In this document: positions 52,397 through 61,729 of the stretch, piece by piece | Layout of the letters: the number at the start of each line of letters is the position of its first letter | Numbering within the stretch: position 1 is the first letter of the stretch | Source: Actinospica robiniae DSM 44927 | GTDB lineage: Bacteria > Actinomycetota > Actinomycetes > Streptomycetales > Catenulisporaceae | Reading direction: 5' to 3' | DNA length: 64,000 bases | Assembly (NCBI RefSeq): GCF_000504285.1 | Contig: NZ_KI632511.1 | Span: 4,523,372 to 4,587,371 of the forward strand | Notes under the pieces: generated by a model | The model's input: only the letters and a program-made list of their open reading frames with translations | What the model was told of the DNA's origin: nothing | Database searches by the model: none | Program-made: the position numbers and the translations under genes

Positions 52397-53347
52397 GTGG
52401 CCGCCACCACTGACACCTTCGCGGCGCCGATCGCCGCTCCCGCGCCGACCCGTGCACACCTCGGCCGCCGCACGTTCGCACCCGAAGGCCGCGGCCTGGC
52501 CGTCTTGCTGGTGCTCGGGTCCTGCTCCTCGTTCCAGATCGGAGCCGCCTTCGCCACCCGCCTGTTCCCCTCCACCGGTGCCGGCGGGGCGACGTTGCTG
52601 CGGCTCGGCCTCGCCGCGTGCCTGATGCTGGCGCTGACCCGGCCGAACGTGCGGGCATGGAGCCGTGAGCAGTGGCGGGCAGCCGTGCTGCTGGGGCTGA
52701 GCCTCGCGCTGACGAACGGGTTCTTCTACGCGGCCATCGCGCGTATTCCGCTCGGTGTGGCGGTGACGGTGCAGTTCCTCGGCCCTCTGACGCTCGCCGC
52801 GGTGCTCTCCCGGCGAGTCCGGGATCTCGGCTGGGTGGCCATCGCCGCGGTCGGGGTCGCCATCCTGGGCTGGCGCGACGGCGGCGGCGCTGCCGCGAGC
52901 GGCGGCCGGCTCGACGCCCTGGGCCTCGGGTTCGCGCTGGTCGCCGGCTTGGGCTGGGCACTTTACGTCCTGGCGGGCGCACGGATGGGCAAAACGGTGG
53001 AGGGCCGGGGCGGGCTTGCCGTGTCGCTGGCCATCGGCGCGTTGGCGCTGCTCCCCTTCGGCACACGCGGCGCCACCCACATCACGGAGCGGCCTGGTCT
53101 GGTGCTTGTGGCGATGTGCACGGCGCTCATGGGCTCAGTCGTGCCGTACACGCTCGAACTCTCGGCGCTGCGGCGCATTCCTCGGCGTGCCTTCGGAATC
53201 CTGCTCAGTCTCGAACCCGGCATCGCCGCGTTCGCGGGCTGGCTGCTGCTCTCCCAGCGCATCGGCGTGGTCTGCGTGATCGCGATCGCCGTGGTGGTCG
53301 CGGCGAGTGTCGGCTCGACGGCCACGGCGCGAGAGAAAGAAGTCTGA
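52397..53347 (+). CDS. EamA/DMT-family exporter (RhtA-like)
   Basis: A 316-residue transporter with ten predicted helices arranged as two EamA repeats (about 30-155 and 175-305). The second repeat carries VVPYTLELSALRRIP and ILLSLEPGIAAFAGWLLL, typical of RhtA-like threonine/homoserine or metabolite exporters. GTG 52397 was taken. It is divergent from LysR and followed by a strong terminator. The substrate is not predictable. Confidence 0.9.
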   Translation: MAATTDTFAAPIAAPAPTRAHLGRRTFAPEGRGLAVLLVLGSCSSFQIGAAFATRLFPSTGAGGATLLRLGLAACLMLALTRPNVRAWSREQWRAAVLLGLSLALTNGFFYAAIARIPLGVAVTVQFLGPLTLAAVLSRRVRDLGWVAIAAVGVAILGWRDGGGAAASGGRLDALGLGFALVAGLGWALYVLAGARMGKTVEGRGGLAVSLAIGALALLPFGTRGATHITERPGLVLVAMCTALMGSVVPYTLELSALRRIPRRAFGILLSLEPGIAAFAGWLLLSQRIGVVCVIAIAVVVAASVGSTATAREKEV

Positions 53348-53360
53348 GATACGAAGGGAA

Positions 53361-53395
53361 AGCCCGGCCGCGGCGGATCTCGCCGTGGCCGGGCT
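53361..53395. terminator. bidirectional hairpin terminator
   Basis: AGCCCGGCC and GGCCGGGCT, extended by GCGGCG/CGCCGT, form a stem of about 15 bp with a GATCT loop, followed by CTTTA on the + strand. It separates the convergent EamA and CHAP/PKD genes. Confidence 0.85.
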
Positions 53396-53409
53396 CTTTA
53401 TCGAGCGGC

Positions 53410-56283
53410 CTAGGAGGATGCTCCCAGGCACGTGTGTCCGGGGTAGGCGACCGTGGGCAGCGTCGCTCCCGCGGGCAGCGCGCCGTGGACGGCGAAGTAC
53501 GCCATGTCCGCCGCACGCTGCGGAGTCTGGGCCGCGTTCGAGGCCGCGGCATCCAGGTACAGGTTCGTCAGGGTCAGGTTGAGCGGCCGGGTGACCTCGG
53601 CGAAGGGCGTGGATCCGGGATCGTCGGCGGAGGGGTTGGCCCAGCCGCAGGGGTTGTCGTAGAGGGCGGTCACGGCGGCCTGGCCGACGGCGATCACCAG
53701 GTAGTTGCCGCTGAGAGTGGCTCCCCAGGCGATCTGGAAGTTCGTGGTCACCTGGCTGTCTGCCAGTCCGGCGTATTCGGCCGCTGCCAACGCGCCGGCG
53801 TCATCGGCCGGGGTGGCCGCGTAGAGCAACACCGTGCCCGGGTACGTCGTCGGTGTGCTGGGCAGATCCGCATAGCTCCAGGCACCGGCGGTCGCCGCCG
53901 AGTCCACGCCGAGTTGGCCGGCGTTGTCGAGGAATACCTGCTGGGGCATGCCCGGCACCACGTTGCCGCTCACGGCTGCGATGGACGTCGCCGTGCCGGG
54001 CAATGCAGTGGTCTGACCCTGCTTTCCGTCCCACGTCGTGACAGCAGTCGCGCCAGACGACGTCAGATAACTGACTTCGTCGGCCGTCGATCCGCTCGCG
54101 GTCAGATAGTTGCTCGCGGTCAGCGCGCTGCCGGCGGGTGTCGCGGAAAGCTCGTGCACAGACCAGATCCCGGGCAGCGACGAGTCCGCGACGGCGAGCT
54201 TGCCCGCGGCGTCGGTGAAGAAGACGTCGACCTGCTGCGCGCTTGTGGAGGCAGCCGCGAGCGTCGTGCCGGCGGCGACGCCCAGTTTGCCGGTCGGAAC
54301 CGGCAGGTTCACCCAGGAGCCGGTGAGGTTCGTCGCTTCGCTCAGTCGACCGTGCGTGTCCAGGTAGAACACGTCCTGCGCAGCGGTGAGCCCGCCGGTA
54401 GATGCCGCCGCGAGTGCCTGCGGGCTCTTGGTGGCTACGGCCGAGATGGCGGCGCTGCTCCACCAGCCGTTGGCTTCAGTTGTCTGATTGAGCGCGCCGT
54501 TCGCGTCAAAGAAGTAGAGCGACGGCGTGACGTTCAGGGTCGGCTTGATACCGGAGACCGGGTCGGCCGCAGTCGCCGCGACCGCGCTATCCGCTGCCGG
54601 TTGGCCGGGCAGCGAGAGGCTAGTCCAGCCGTTGACACCGGAGTAGGTCTCGCCGAGCCCGCCGCCGGAAGCCTGGTAGAAGGCGTGCGGGACAGTGGCA
54701 TATCCGGCGTCACCGTCGGAGTAAGTCAGGCCTGTGACGGAGGAGCCCGCGGCGGCCGAGCCGGGAACCGTCTGCTGCAGCCAGCTCGCACCGTCCCAAC
54801 TGTCCACGGCCAGATCGCCGCCGGACGACGCGGTGAACAGATACTGCTCGACCGGCACGGTGGTGTACCAGACATCGTTGCTCGGCACCGAAGAGACCGC
54901 CGAGCCGTTCGCCCCGACGCCGACGTTCCAGGTGCGGAACGAGACGGTGTCGAGGTTGCTGGTCACGGTCAGGGTCACCGTGTAGAGGCCGGGGCGTTGG
55001 AACACGTGGCTGACGTGGGCGCCGGTGACGTTGTTGTCACGGCCATCGCCGAAGGTCCAGTACTCCTGTGCGATCGAGCCACCGGGCTCGGCTGCGACAG
55101 CGGCGAAGTCTACGTCGGCGCCGGCGGTGGCATTGGTGGGTGCGACGATCGCGGCGCTGGACGCGGCCTGCTGCGCGCCGCTCGGCGGCGAGACCAGCAC
55201 CCACTGCTCGCCCGTGCTCCACACGCTTGAGGCCCAACTGGTCAGGTTGAGGTTCTGGTCGTACTCGACGGTGATCCCGGTCGAGCCGAGGAAGTCGCCG
55301 TCGACGAGGTTGACCGTGCCGTCGGCGTTGACCGAGGCGACGATGCCGACGTGGTCGGCGTAGGTGGTCGCGGAGATCGTGCCGGGCGGGAAGAAGACCA
55401 CTGCGTCACCTGGCTCCGGCGTGCCGGAATCGGCTACCGGGGTCTGTCCCTGCGCCAGCGCCCACGTGTAGAAGGACACCGATCCGGCGTTGAGGGTATT
55501 GAGATCCTCGGTGACTCCGGCCTTGGTCCAGGCCCACTTGGCGAAGTCCGAGCACCACGCCTCGTTCTGGTTCTCCACGGTGTGCGTCTGGTCCGGGCCG
55601 CAGCCGTCGGAGTTGGGCGAGAAGGCTGCGACCAGCGTGCTGTACGGGTCGCAGTCGACGCCACCGAAACTGGTCTCGGCCGGCGTCGTGGCGACGCCCA
55701 CCTGGCCCAGCGCGATGTCGGCGATCTGAGCGCCGAGCGCTTCGTCGGAAGTGGCGGCCTTGGCTGCCGCCGCCTTGGTCGCGGCGGACGGGCGGGCGAT
55801 GCCGGCCGAGCAGTCCGCCGAGTCGAGACCGAGCGCGTCACGCACGCTCGAGGGCACCGAGTCGGCGCAGCCGACCGGGCCGGCGGTGGGAACGACCGTC
55901 CACGTGCCGTCGGCTGCGCGCTCGAACAGCTGCTTGGCAGCGCCGTCCTGGAACGAGTCCTTGACCTGCGCGCTCGCTGAAGCAGCCGGGACGAAGCCGG
56001 CCACCGCCCAGGTCGTGCCGGTGGCGGAGTCCTGCACCTCGCGCGCCGATCCGGGCCGGACCGCGCCGACGTCTTTCGCCGCGAGCGTGCGCGCGGCGCT
56101 GAAGGCCTGGCCGAACGCGGTCAGGTCGGCCGCGCCGGGAGTCAGGGCATGGATGCCGGCTGTCACGGATCCGGCCGCCTGCGCCGCGGGCATCGCGACG
56201 ACGCTCAGGCCCAGCAGGGCCGTCACCGCGCCGGCGGCCGCCGCGAGACGCGAGCGGCCGGCGCCGCGCTGTGTTCGAGCCAC
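53410..56283 (-). CDS. secreted CHAP-PKD multidomain protein
   Basis: A 957-residue secreted protein. Signal peptide about 1-36 (GAVTALLGLSVVAMP, AQA cleavage site). A CHAP-type amidase/endopeptidase at about 190-365 has Cys in NEAWCSDFAKWAW and His in YADHVGIVAS. A PKD domain at about 375-455 contains YWTFGDGRDNN. About 350 residues of repeats with W-G/S-x-D-G and YFFDANGALNQ-like turns suggest a sugar-binding beta-propeller. A 130-residue C-terminal domain is unassigned. It probably cuts or binds peptidoglycan at the cell surface. A palindrome sits about 100 bp upstream. Confidence 0.85.
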   Translation of the reverse strand: MARTQRGAGRSRLAAAAGAVTALLGLSVVAMPAAQAAGSVTAGIHALTPGAADLTAFGQAFSAARTLAAKDVGAVRPGSAREVQDSATGTTWAVAGFVPAASASAQVKDSFQDGAAKQLFERAADGTWTVVPTAGPVGCADSVPSSVRDALGLDSADCSAGIARPSAATKAAAAKAATSDEALGAQIADIALGQVGVATTPAETSFGGVDCDPYSTLVAAFSPNSDGCGPDQTHTVENQNEAWCSDFAKWAWTKAGVTEDLNTLNAGSVSFYTWALAQGQTPVADSGTPEPGDAVVFFPPGTISATTYADHVGIVASVNADGTVNLVDGDFLGSTGITVEYDQNLNLTSWASSVWSTGEQWVLVSPPSGAQQAASSAAIVAPTNATAGADVDFAAVAAEPGGSIAQEYWTFGDGRDNNVTGAHVSHVFQRPGLYTVTLTVTSNLDTVSFRTWNVGVGANGSAVSSVPSNDVWYTTVPVEQYLFTASSGGDLAVDSWDGASWLQQTVPGSAAAGSSVTGLTYSDGDAGYATVPHAFYQASGGGLGETYSGVNGWTSLSLPGQPAADSAVAATAADPVSGIKPTLNVTPSLYFFDANGALNQTTEANGWWSSAAISAVATKSPQALAAASTGGLTAAQDVFYLDTHGRLSEATNLTGSWVNLPVPTGKLGVAAGTTLAAASTSAQQVDVFFTDAAGKLAVADSSLPGIWSVHELSATPAGSALTASNYLTASGSTADEVSYLTSSGATAVTTWDGKQGQTTALPGTATSIAAVSGNVVPGMPQQVFLDNAGQLGVDSAATAGAWSYADLPSTPTTYPGTVLLYAATPADDAGALAAAEYAGLADSQVTTNFQIAWGATLSGNYLVIAVGQAAVTALYDNPCGWANPSADDPGSTPFAEVTRPLNLTLTNLYLDAAASNAAQTPQRAADMAYFAVHGALPAGATLPTVAYPGHTCLGASS

Positions 56284-56375
56284 GGGTACCTCCGGGTGTC
56301 AGGGGTCTGGTAGGGCGTGGCGCGCGCTGGAACCGAGCATGGCGAGGTGGATGTAAAAAAGCAATACCGGCTCTC

Positions 56376-56393
56376 GGAATTTCGAAACTTTCC
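56376..56393. promoter_or_regulatory. TTTCGAAA-centred palindrome
   Basis: On the minus strand it reads GGAAAGTTTCGAAATTCC, with a perfect TTTCGAAA core. It lies between the nagZ stop and the CHAP gene, inside its only possible promoter. It resembles GAAAGTTTC-type elements reported near polysaccharide-degradation genes in streptomycetes; the binding protein is unknown. Confidence 0.45.
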
Positions 56394-56394
56394 T

Positions 56395-57876
56395 TCATGA
56401 TCGCGATGGGCAGAGCACCTCGGCCACCGCGGCCGCGCAGGCGCGGCTCGCGCCGTGCGCCACCAGATAGGCGGCACCGGCCGGTCGGCTGCCGGGCAAC
56501 CCGAGTTCGGCGACGATCGCGTCCGGCCTGGCCGCGAGGATCCGGGAGAGCGCGTCACCCATCCACTCGTGTCGATGCGCCGACCGGACGCCCAGCACCA
56601 ACGGACGGCCGGATGCCGCAGCCAGCACATGTTCGATCGCTGCGTCAGTGCACTCCCCCAGCAACGCGACCGTCGTCCCGGGCATGCGCGACAGCAGCTG
56701 AGTGCCTAGGGCGGTGTCCGCGACGCTGCCGAGCGCAACTGGTCCGGCGGAGGTGAAAGCGACGTGGTGAGGCGGCGTGGCCAGCGGCAGCGCACCCGGC
56801 TGGGAGATGGTGACTCGCAGAGCCCTGCGAGTGGCCTCGAGCCCGATCTCCTCGTCGTCATCTGTCGGCTTTTCGTCGGCCTCACGGCCGCCTTCAGCGA
56901 GGAACGCCACGACCCTGCCGCTCGCCTCGGCGAGCCGCTCCTCCCCCAACTCACCCGTCAGCACGGCATCGACGATGGCGGCCTGAAGCCGCCCCACCAG
57001 CGCGTCGTCGCCTTCGTGTCCGACGCACAGCAGGTCCACGCCCGCCGCCAGCGCCCGAACCGCCGCACCTTCAACGCCGTAGCGTCGTGCGACCGCGGCC
57101 ATCTCCAGCGCATCCGTCGTGATCAGACCCCTGAATCCGAGATCCCGGCGAAGGAGATCCACCGCGGCCCGGCTGACGGACGCGGGGTGCTCGGCATCGA
57201 GAGCGGGCAGCAGCAGATGCCCGAGCATGACCGCGCGGACGCCCGCGTCGATGGCGGCGCGGAACGGCGGTAGCGCCGTGGCGGCGAGCTCGGCCCGGCT
57301 CATCCGCACGGTCGGCAGCGCCACGTGCGAGTCCACAGCCGTGTCGCCGTGGCCTGGGAAGTGCTTCGCACAGCCCGCGATTCCCGTGCTCTGCAGGCCT
57401 TCCACCCATGCCGCGACGTGCCGCGCGACCAATTCGGGATCGGCACCGAACGATCGCACGCCGATCACGGGATTGGCCGGGTTGTTGTTCACGTCGGCGT
57501 CCGGGGCGTAGTCCAGATCGATGCCGGCTGCGACCATGCGTCGCCCCAACGATCGCGCGACCTTCCGGGTGAGCTCGGCGTCGTCCACCGCGCCGAGCGC
57601 CAGGTTCCCCGGATATGAGGATCCTGACGCTGCTTCCAGTCGGGTGACGTCGCCGCCCTCCTCGTCAACGCCGATGATCAGCTTCGGGTTCTCGGCGTGC
57701 AGCGCGGCGGTGAGCGTGGCGACTTGGTCCGCATCGCGGACGTTGCGCCCGAAGAGGAGCACCGATCCGAGCCCTTCGCCGATCCGCCGGCGTACCCACT
57801 CCGGCGCTTGAGTCCCCGCGAACCCGGGCTGCAGCACATGGAGAGCGAGCCGGGAGAGGTCAGCCGGGAGCACCAT
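56395..57876 (-). CDS. nagZ: beta-N-acetylglucosaminidase, GH3 (NagZ)
   Basis: A 493-residue cytoplasmic GH3 enzyme. The NagZ signature KHFPGHGDT, with its catalytic His, is near residue 168; the nucleophile Asp is in LITTDALEM near 255; IGVDEEGGDVTRLE begins the barrel. A C-terminal domain of about 180 residues is present, as in actinobacterial NagZ but not in the short Gram-negative enzyme. It removes GlcNAc from muropeptides during cell-wall recycling. Its start overlaps the stop of the GNAT gene (TGATG), so the two are coupled. Confidence 0.9.
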   Translation of the reverse strand: MVLPADLSRLALHVLQPGFAGTQAPEWVRRRIGEGLGSVLLFGRNVRDADQVATLTAALHAENPKLIIGVDEEGGDVTRLEAASGSSYPGNLALGAVDDAELTRKVARSLGRRMVAAGIDLDYAPDADVNNNPANPVIGVRSFGADPELVARHVAAWVEGLQSTGIAGCAKHFPGHGDTAVDSHVALPTVRMSRAELAATALPPFRAAIDAGVRAVMLGHLLLPALDAEHPASVSRAAVDLLRRDLGFRGLITTDALEMAAVARRYGVEGAAVRALAAGVDLLCVGHEGDDALVGRLQAAIVDAVLTGELGEERLAEASGRVVAFLAEGGREADEKPTDDDEEIGLEATRRALRVTISQPGALPLATPPHHVAFTSAGPVALGSVADTALGTQLLSRMPGTTVALLGECTDAAIEHVLAAASGRPLVLGVRSAHRHEWMGDALSRILAARPDAIVAELGLPGSRPAGAAYLVAHGASRACAAAVAEVLCPSRS

Positions 57877-58784
57877 CAGTCCGCCTTACGGTAGATCCAG
57901 AAGACTCGGTCGATGTAGGCGTCGACGACCTTGGCGTAGAACTTCGTCGGCCCCACCCACGCGATCTGCGCCGAGTCGTACCCGGCCGCGCGCAGGTCGG
58001 CGAGGCACCGGCGAAGCAGGACGCTGCCGATACCGAGGCCGCGCGACGCTTCGTCGGTGCCCATCGGCCCGAACCAGTCGGCGCGATTGACTCCATAGCA
58101 AGCGAATCCGAGGTAAGCCGCGTCTGGCGTACCGTTGTCGCGAATGGCCAGGTGGCAACCTGATCCGGGCTGCTCCAGCGTTGCGAGCGTCTCCTCCAGC
58201 CAGGTCCCGCCGAACGAGGCGAGCCAAGGCGTGACAGCTGCGCGGTCGTCCTCGCGCAGCAGCCGCAGGGTCACACCCTCGGGGACTGTTTCGCTGCCGA
58301 CGTCGTCGAGCCAGGACTCTGCTTCAGTCAGGTCGACCGTCATATTCACAGCCTGGCTTGCTCTGACATACCCGGCCGATTCCAGGAGGAAGCCCGCGGC
58401 CGAATAGCGCACGTCGACGCCGGCCCAGGCGAACCGCGGGCTTGCCCCGCCCACGAAGATCCGCTGTGCTCCGGCGCTCTCCAGCCGCTGCTCCAGCGCT
58501 TGCAGCAGTGCTTTTCCGAACCCACGCCCGCGAGCACCGGGTGCGACCATGAGGAGGTTGACGTGCCCGCGCTCTCCGCGCAGCGACCCGAGCGCGCAGC
58601 CGACCGGCTCGCTGCCGTCGATCGCGACCACGGCCAATTCCGGGTTGTCCTGCGGCCAAAGCAGTTCCACGAACGAACTCGCGTCGGGCTGGTCCCAGCG
58701 CAACGACTGTGTGGCTATCCGACGCAGGGCCGGGATGTCCGCGGCTTCAGCGCCGCGCACCTGCCCGGCGGACGATTCGAACAC
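57876..58784 (-). CDS. tandem GNAT acetyltransferase
   Basis: A 302-residue protein with two GNAT folds. The first (about 10-150) has APGARGRGFGKALLQALE, the acetyl-CoA loop; the second (about 165-300) has DEASRGLGIGSVLLRRCLADL. GTG 58784 was chosen because GGAGG is 4 nt upstream; the frame extends to 58844 but without a site. Coupled to nagZ, it may act on an amino sugar or muropeptide, but the substrate is unknown. It is divergent from the serine hydrolase gene. Confidence 0.85.
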   Translation of the reverse strand: MFESSAGQVRGAEAADIPALRRIATQSLRWDQPDASSFVELLWPQDNPELAVVAIDGSEPVGCALGSLRGERGHVNLLMVAPGARGRGFGKALLQALEQRLESAGAQRIFVGGASPRFAWAGVDVRYSAAGFLLESAGYVRASQAVNMTVDLTEAESWLDDVGSETVPEGVTLRLLREDDRAAVTPWLASFGGTWLEETLATLEQPGSGCHLAIRDNGTPDAAYLGFACYGVNRADWFGPMGTDEASRGLGIGSVLLRRCLADLRAAGYDSAQIAWVGPTKFYAKVVDAYIDRVFWIYRKAD

Positions 58785-58903
58785 GGAACCTCCGCATGTT
58801 GCTAACTGACGCAACTGGTCAAATTGTCGGTGGAAACTTACCATAGCCGGAGGAAGGCCGGGAATGGCCGGCCGGACCCGCGAGCGGAACGACGGGAGCG
58901 AAC

Positions 58904-60070
58904 ATGGACGAGGAGCCCGGCCGGAGCAACGACATCCCGAGCGCCGCGGTGCGTCTCGTCGCGGCGGCCGTGGCCGAGGGCGTCGTCCCCGCCGCGGTGC
59001 TGGCCGTCGGCCGGGGCGCCGACGGGCCGTGGAGCATGTACTACGCCGGCAGTACCCGGCTCGGGCCCGAAGGCCGCGACATCACTCCGGACACCCTCTT
59101 CGACCTGGCTTCGCTCACCAAGGTGGTCGCCACCACGCCGTGCGTGCTGCGCCTCGCCGACGCAGGCGAGCTCGACCTCGACACGCCCGTCGCCGGCTAC
59201 CTGCCCGAGTTCGCCGGCGAGGATGTGACGCCGCGTCACCTTCTCACCCATACCGCTGGTCTGCCCTCGCACAGGCTGCTCTACCAGCTGCCGGGCGGCC
59301 CCAAGGAAAGGCTGGCCGCCGCGTATCACGAGCCCCTGATCAGCCGGCCCGGCGAGCAGGTCTGCTACTCCGACCTCGGCTTCATCCTCCTCGGCGAGCT
59401 CGTCGGAAAACTGACCGGCAGCCCCCTCGACGCCGCCGCCCGCGAACTCGTCTTCGACCCGCTCGGCATGGCCGATACCGGCTACCTGCCTACGGCCCCG
59501 CGCGAACGCTTCGCCGCGACCGAGCCGCGCCCGGACACGGGGCTGCCGCAGATCGGCGTCGTGCACGACGAGAACGCCGAAGCGCTCGGCGGCGTGGCCG
59601 GCCACGCGGGCGTGTTCGGCACCGTCGGCGACCTCGTGCGGTACGTGCGCAACGGCTGGCTGGCCGAGGAGAGCCCGATCCTCTCGCCGCGCATCCGCCG
59701 CGAAGCCTTCACCTGCCAGACCGCCGCGGCGGAAGGCGGCCGCCGCGGCCTCGGCTGGGCGCTGGCCGGAGACCAGTGGGACCACATGACCGCGGCCTGG
59801 CCGGACAGCCGGGCCGGACACACCGGGTTCACCGGTGTCAGCGCCGCGCTGGATCCCGCCAGCGGGCTGTGGACGCTGCTGCTGACCAACGCGGTGCACC
59901 TCGGCCGCGACCATTCCGGCATCATTCTGCTCCGCCGGACCGTGCACGCGGCCGTCGCTGCGTGGGACGCCGCGAGAGCCGAAGGCGAGGCGAGGTCGCC
60001 AGACCTTGACGGCGGCGGGCACGGCGGGGGCGCCTACGCCGGTGGCCGGGTACTACGATCGCACCACTGA
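58904..60070 (+). CDS. serine hydrolase of the beta-lactamase/DD-peptidase fold
   Basis: A 388-residue protein. Motifs: SLTK at about 70-73, YSD near 164, and HTGFTG near 305 replacing KTG. No signal peptide is seen, so it is cytoplasmic, unlike true penicillin-binding proteins. Similar genes lie beside nagZ and RpiR regulators in streptomycetes and are thought to process recycled muropeptides. ATG 58904 has GGGAG upstream. It starts a + strand pair with the RpiR gene 15 bp on. Confidence 0.88.
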   Translation: MDEEPGRSNDIPSAAVRLVAAAVAEGVVPAAVLAVGRGADGPWSMYYAGSTRLGPEGRDITPDTLFDLASLTKVVATTPCVLRLADAGELDLDTPVAGYLPEFAGEDVTPRHLLTHTAGLPSHRLLYQLPGGPKERLAAAYHEPLISRPGEQVCYSDLGFILLGELVGKLTGSPLDAAARELVFDPLGMADTGYLPTAPRERFAATEPRPDTGLPQIGVVHDENAEALGGVAGHAGVFGTVGDLVRYVRNGWLAEESPILSPRIRREAFTCQTAAAEGGRRGLGWALAGDQWDHMTAAWPDSRAGHTGFTGVSAALDPASGLWTLLLTNAVHLGRDHSGIILLRRTVHAAVAAWDAARAEGEARSPDLDGGGHGGGAYAGGRVLRSHH

Positions 60071-60084
60071 ATCCGAGGAGACCG

Positions 60085-61065
60085 ATGAGCCGCTCCACCG
60101 GGCGTGACGAGGCCGAGACCTCCCCCGCCGCAGCTCCCCTCGCGCCCGCGGCCGCGAAGCCCGGGCGCGGCGAGTCGCTGCTGCCCCAGCAGACCACGAT
60201 CCTGGTGCAGATCCGCGCGCTGCTGCCCAGCCTGCCGCCGTCCGAACGGCGGGTGGCCACCGCCGCGCTGGCCGACCCGGTGGGCGTGGCCGCGTGCACC
60301 ATCAGCGATCTGGCCGCGTCCTGCCAGACCTCGGAGACGACCGTCGTGCGCTTCTGCCGCAGCCTCGGCCTGCGCGGATACCCCGAGCTGCGGATCGGCC
60401 TGGCCGCCGCCGCGTCCGCGCAGGACGGCCCGGCCGCCTCCGGCTGGACCGGCCTCGGCACCGACATCGGCCCGCGCGACACCACCGCCGAGGTGGTCGG
60501 CAAGATCGGCTTCGCCGACGCGAAGGCGGTCGAGGAGACGGTCGCGCAGCTCGACCTGCACACCTTCGACAAGGCCGTCGACGCGCTGGCCGGCGCGGAC
60601 AAGATCGACCTCTACGGCTCCGGCGCGAGCGCGCTGGTGGCGTTCGACTTCCAGCAGAAGCTCAACCGGATAGGGCGCCGCGCCGGCGCCTGGTCCGACC
60701 CCCACCTGGCCCTGACCTCCGCCGCACTGCTGCGCAGGGGCGACGTGGCCGTGGGCATCTCGCACACCGGTGAGACGCCTGACACCCTCGCCGTGATGCG
60801 CGAGGCGCGGGCCAACGGCGCCATGACGATCGCGATCACGAACTTCCCGCGCTCGACCATCGCGACCGAGGTCGACCGCGTCCTGACCACCGCCGCCCGG
60901 GAGACCACGTACCGCTCGGGCGCGATGGCCAGCCGCATCGCCGCGCTCACGGTGGTCGACTGCCTGTTCGTCGCGCTCGCCCAGCGCAACCGCGCCCGCA
61001 CCCTCAAGGCGCTGGAGCGCACGTACACGGCAGTGCGCAACCGGCGGATCGCGGCGGCGGACTGA
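60085..61065 (+). CDS. RpiR/MurR-family regulator with SIS domain
   Basis: A 326-residue regulator. The N-terminal helix-turn-helix (about 45-110; LPPSERRVATAALADP, CQTSETTVVRFCRSLGLRGYPEL) is followed by a SIS sugar-phosphate-binding domain (about 160-300; IDLYGSGASALVAFDF, AVGISHTGETPDTL). MurR-type members sense MurNAc-6-phosphate, which fits the neighbouring recycling genes. ATG 60085 lies 15 bp after the hydrolase stop. It probably controls both divergent pairs. Confidence 0.92.
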   Translation: MSRSTGRDEAETSPAAAPLAPAAAKPGRGESLLPQQTTILVQIRALLPSLPPSERRVATAALADPVGVAACTISDLAASCQTSETTVVRFCRSLGLRGYPELRIGLAAAASAQDGPAASGWTGLGTDIGPRDTTAEVVGKIGFADAKAVEETVAQLDLHTFDKAVDALAGADKIDLYGSGASALVAFDFQQKLNRIGRRAGAWSDPHLALTSAALLRRGDVAVGISHTGETPDTLAVMREARANGAMTIAITNFPRSTIATEVDRVLTTAARETTYRSGAMASRIAALTVVDCLFVALAQRNRARTLKALERTYTAVRNRRIAAAD

Positions 61066-61108
61066 GGGGTCACTCCTTCGTGTCGGCGGCTCGTGAGAGA
61101 GTGCGCCA

Positions 61109-61705
61109 GTGGACATCACCGAGTTCTGGACCCTCATCGAGGCCGCGCGCGCTCAGGCCACGAACACCGTGGACGACGACGGCAAGGCCGTCGCGTCCTA
61201 TCTGACCGAGCGGCTCGCCGCGACGTCGGAGCTGACGATTTTCGAGTTCGAACAGCATTTCGAGATCTTGGACTCGGCGCTGTACCGCTGGGACGTGTGG
61301 GCGGCCGCGACCCTCATCAACGGCGGCTGCTCGGACGACTCGTTCATGGACTTCCGCGCCGCGGTGATAACCCAGGGCCGCGAGTGGTACGAGCGGATAG
61401 CGCAGAACCCGGACGAGCTCGCCGACCACCCCGACGTGCGGGCGGTGGCCGCCGGCGACCGCAAGTCCGCGCTGTTCCAGGAGGCGGTGAACTACGTGTC
61501 GGCCCACGCGTACGACCAGATCACCGACGACGACACGGACATGCGCGACTTCTACGAGGCCTACGACGCGTTCATCGGCGAGGACGTGCCGGAGCCGACG
61601 GATCTCGGTGAGGAGTTCGACTTCGACGACGCGGTGCAGATGAGGGCGAAGCTTCCGCGCCTGGCGGAGCTCTTCGTCACCGTGCCCGTGCGGGCGGCCG
61701 CGTAA
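61109..61705 (+). CDS. DUF4240-type protein
   Basis: A 198-residue acidic protein starting DITEFWTLIEAARAQA, with the conserved FEQHFEILDSALYRWDVWAAA block and DDSFMDFRAAVITQGREWYE, all characteristic of DUF4240. Members are often encoded near toxin-immunity and mobile loci in actinobacteria, but the function is unknown. GTG 61109 was taken. It follows the RpiR gene by 43 bp. Confidence 0.85.
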   Translation: MDITEFWTLIEAARAQATNTVDDDGKAVASYLTERLAATSELTIFEFEQHFEILDSALYRWDVWAAATLINGGCSDDSFMDFRAAVITQGREWYERIAQNPDELADHPDVRAVAAGDRKSALFQEAVNYVSAHAYDQITDDDTDMRDFYEAYDAFIGEDVPEPTDLGEEFDFDDAVQMRAKLPRLAELFVTVPVRAAA

Positions 61706-61729
61706 GGATCGTGCGCGGAGCGGAGCGGC

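Noticed and set aside
56284-56394. c-di-AMP (ydaO-type) riboswitch before the CHAP gene
   Set aside because: Such riboswitches precede many actinobacterial wall hydrolases, but only 110 bp are available here and the conserved helices and GA-rich loops are not seen.
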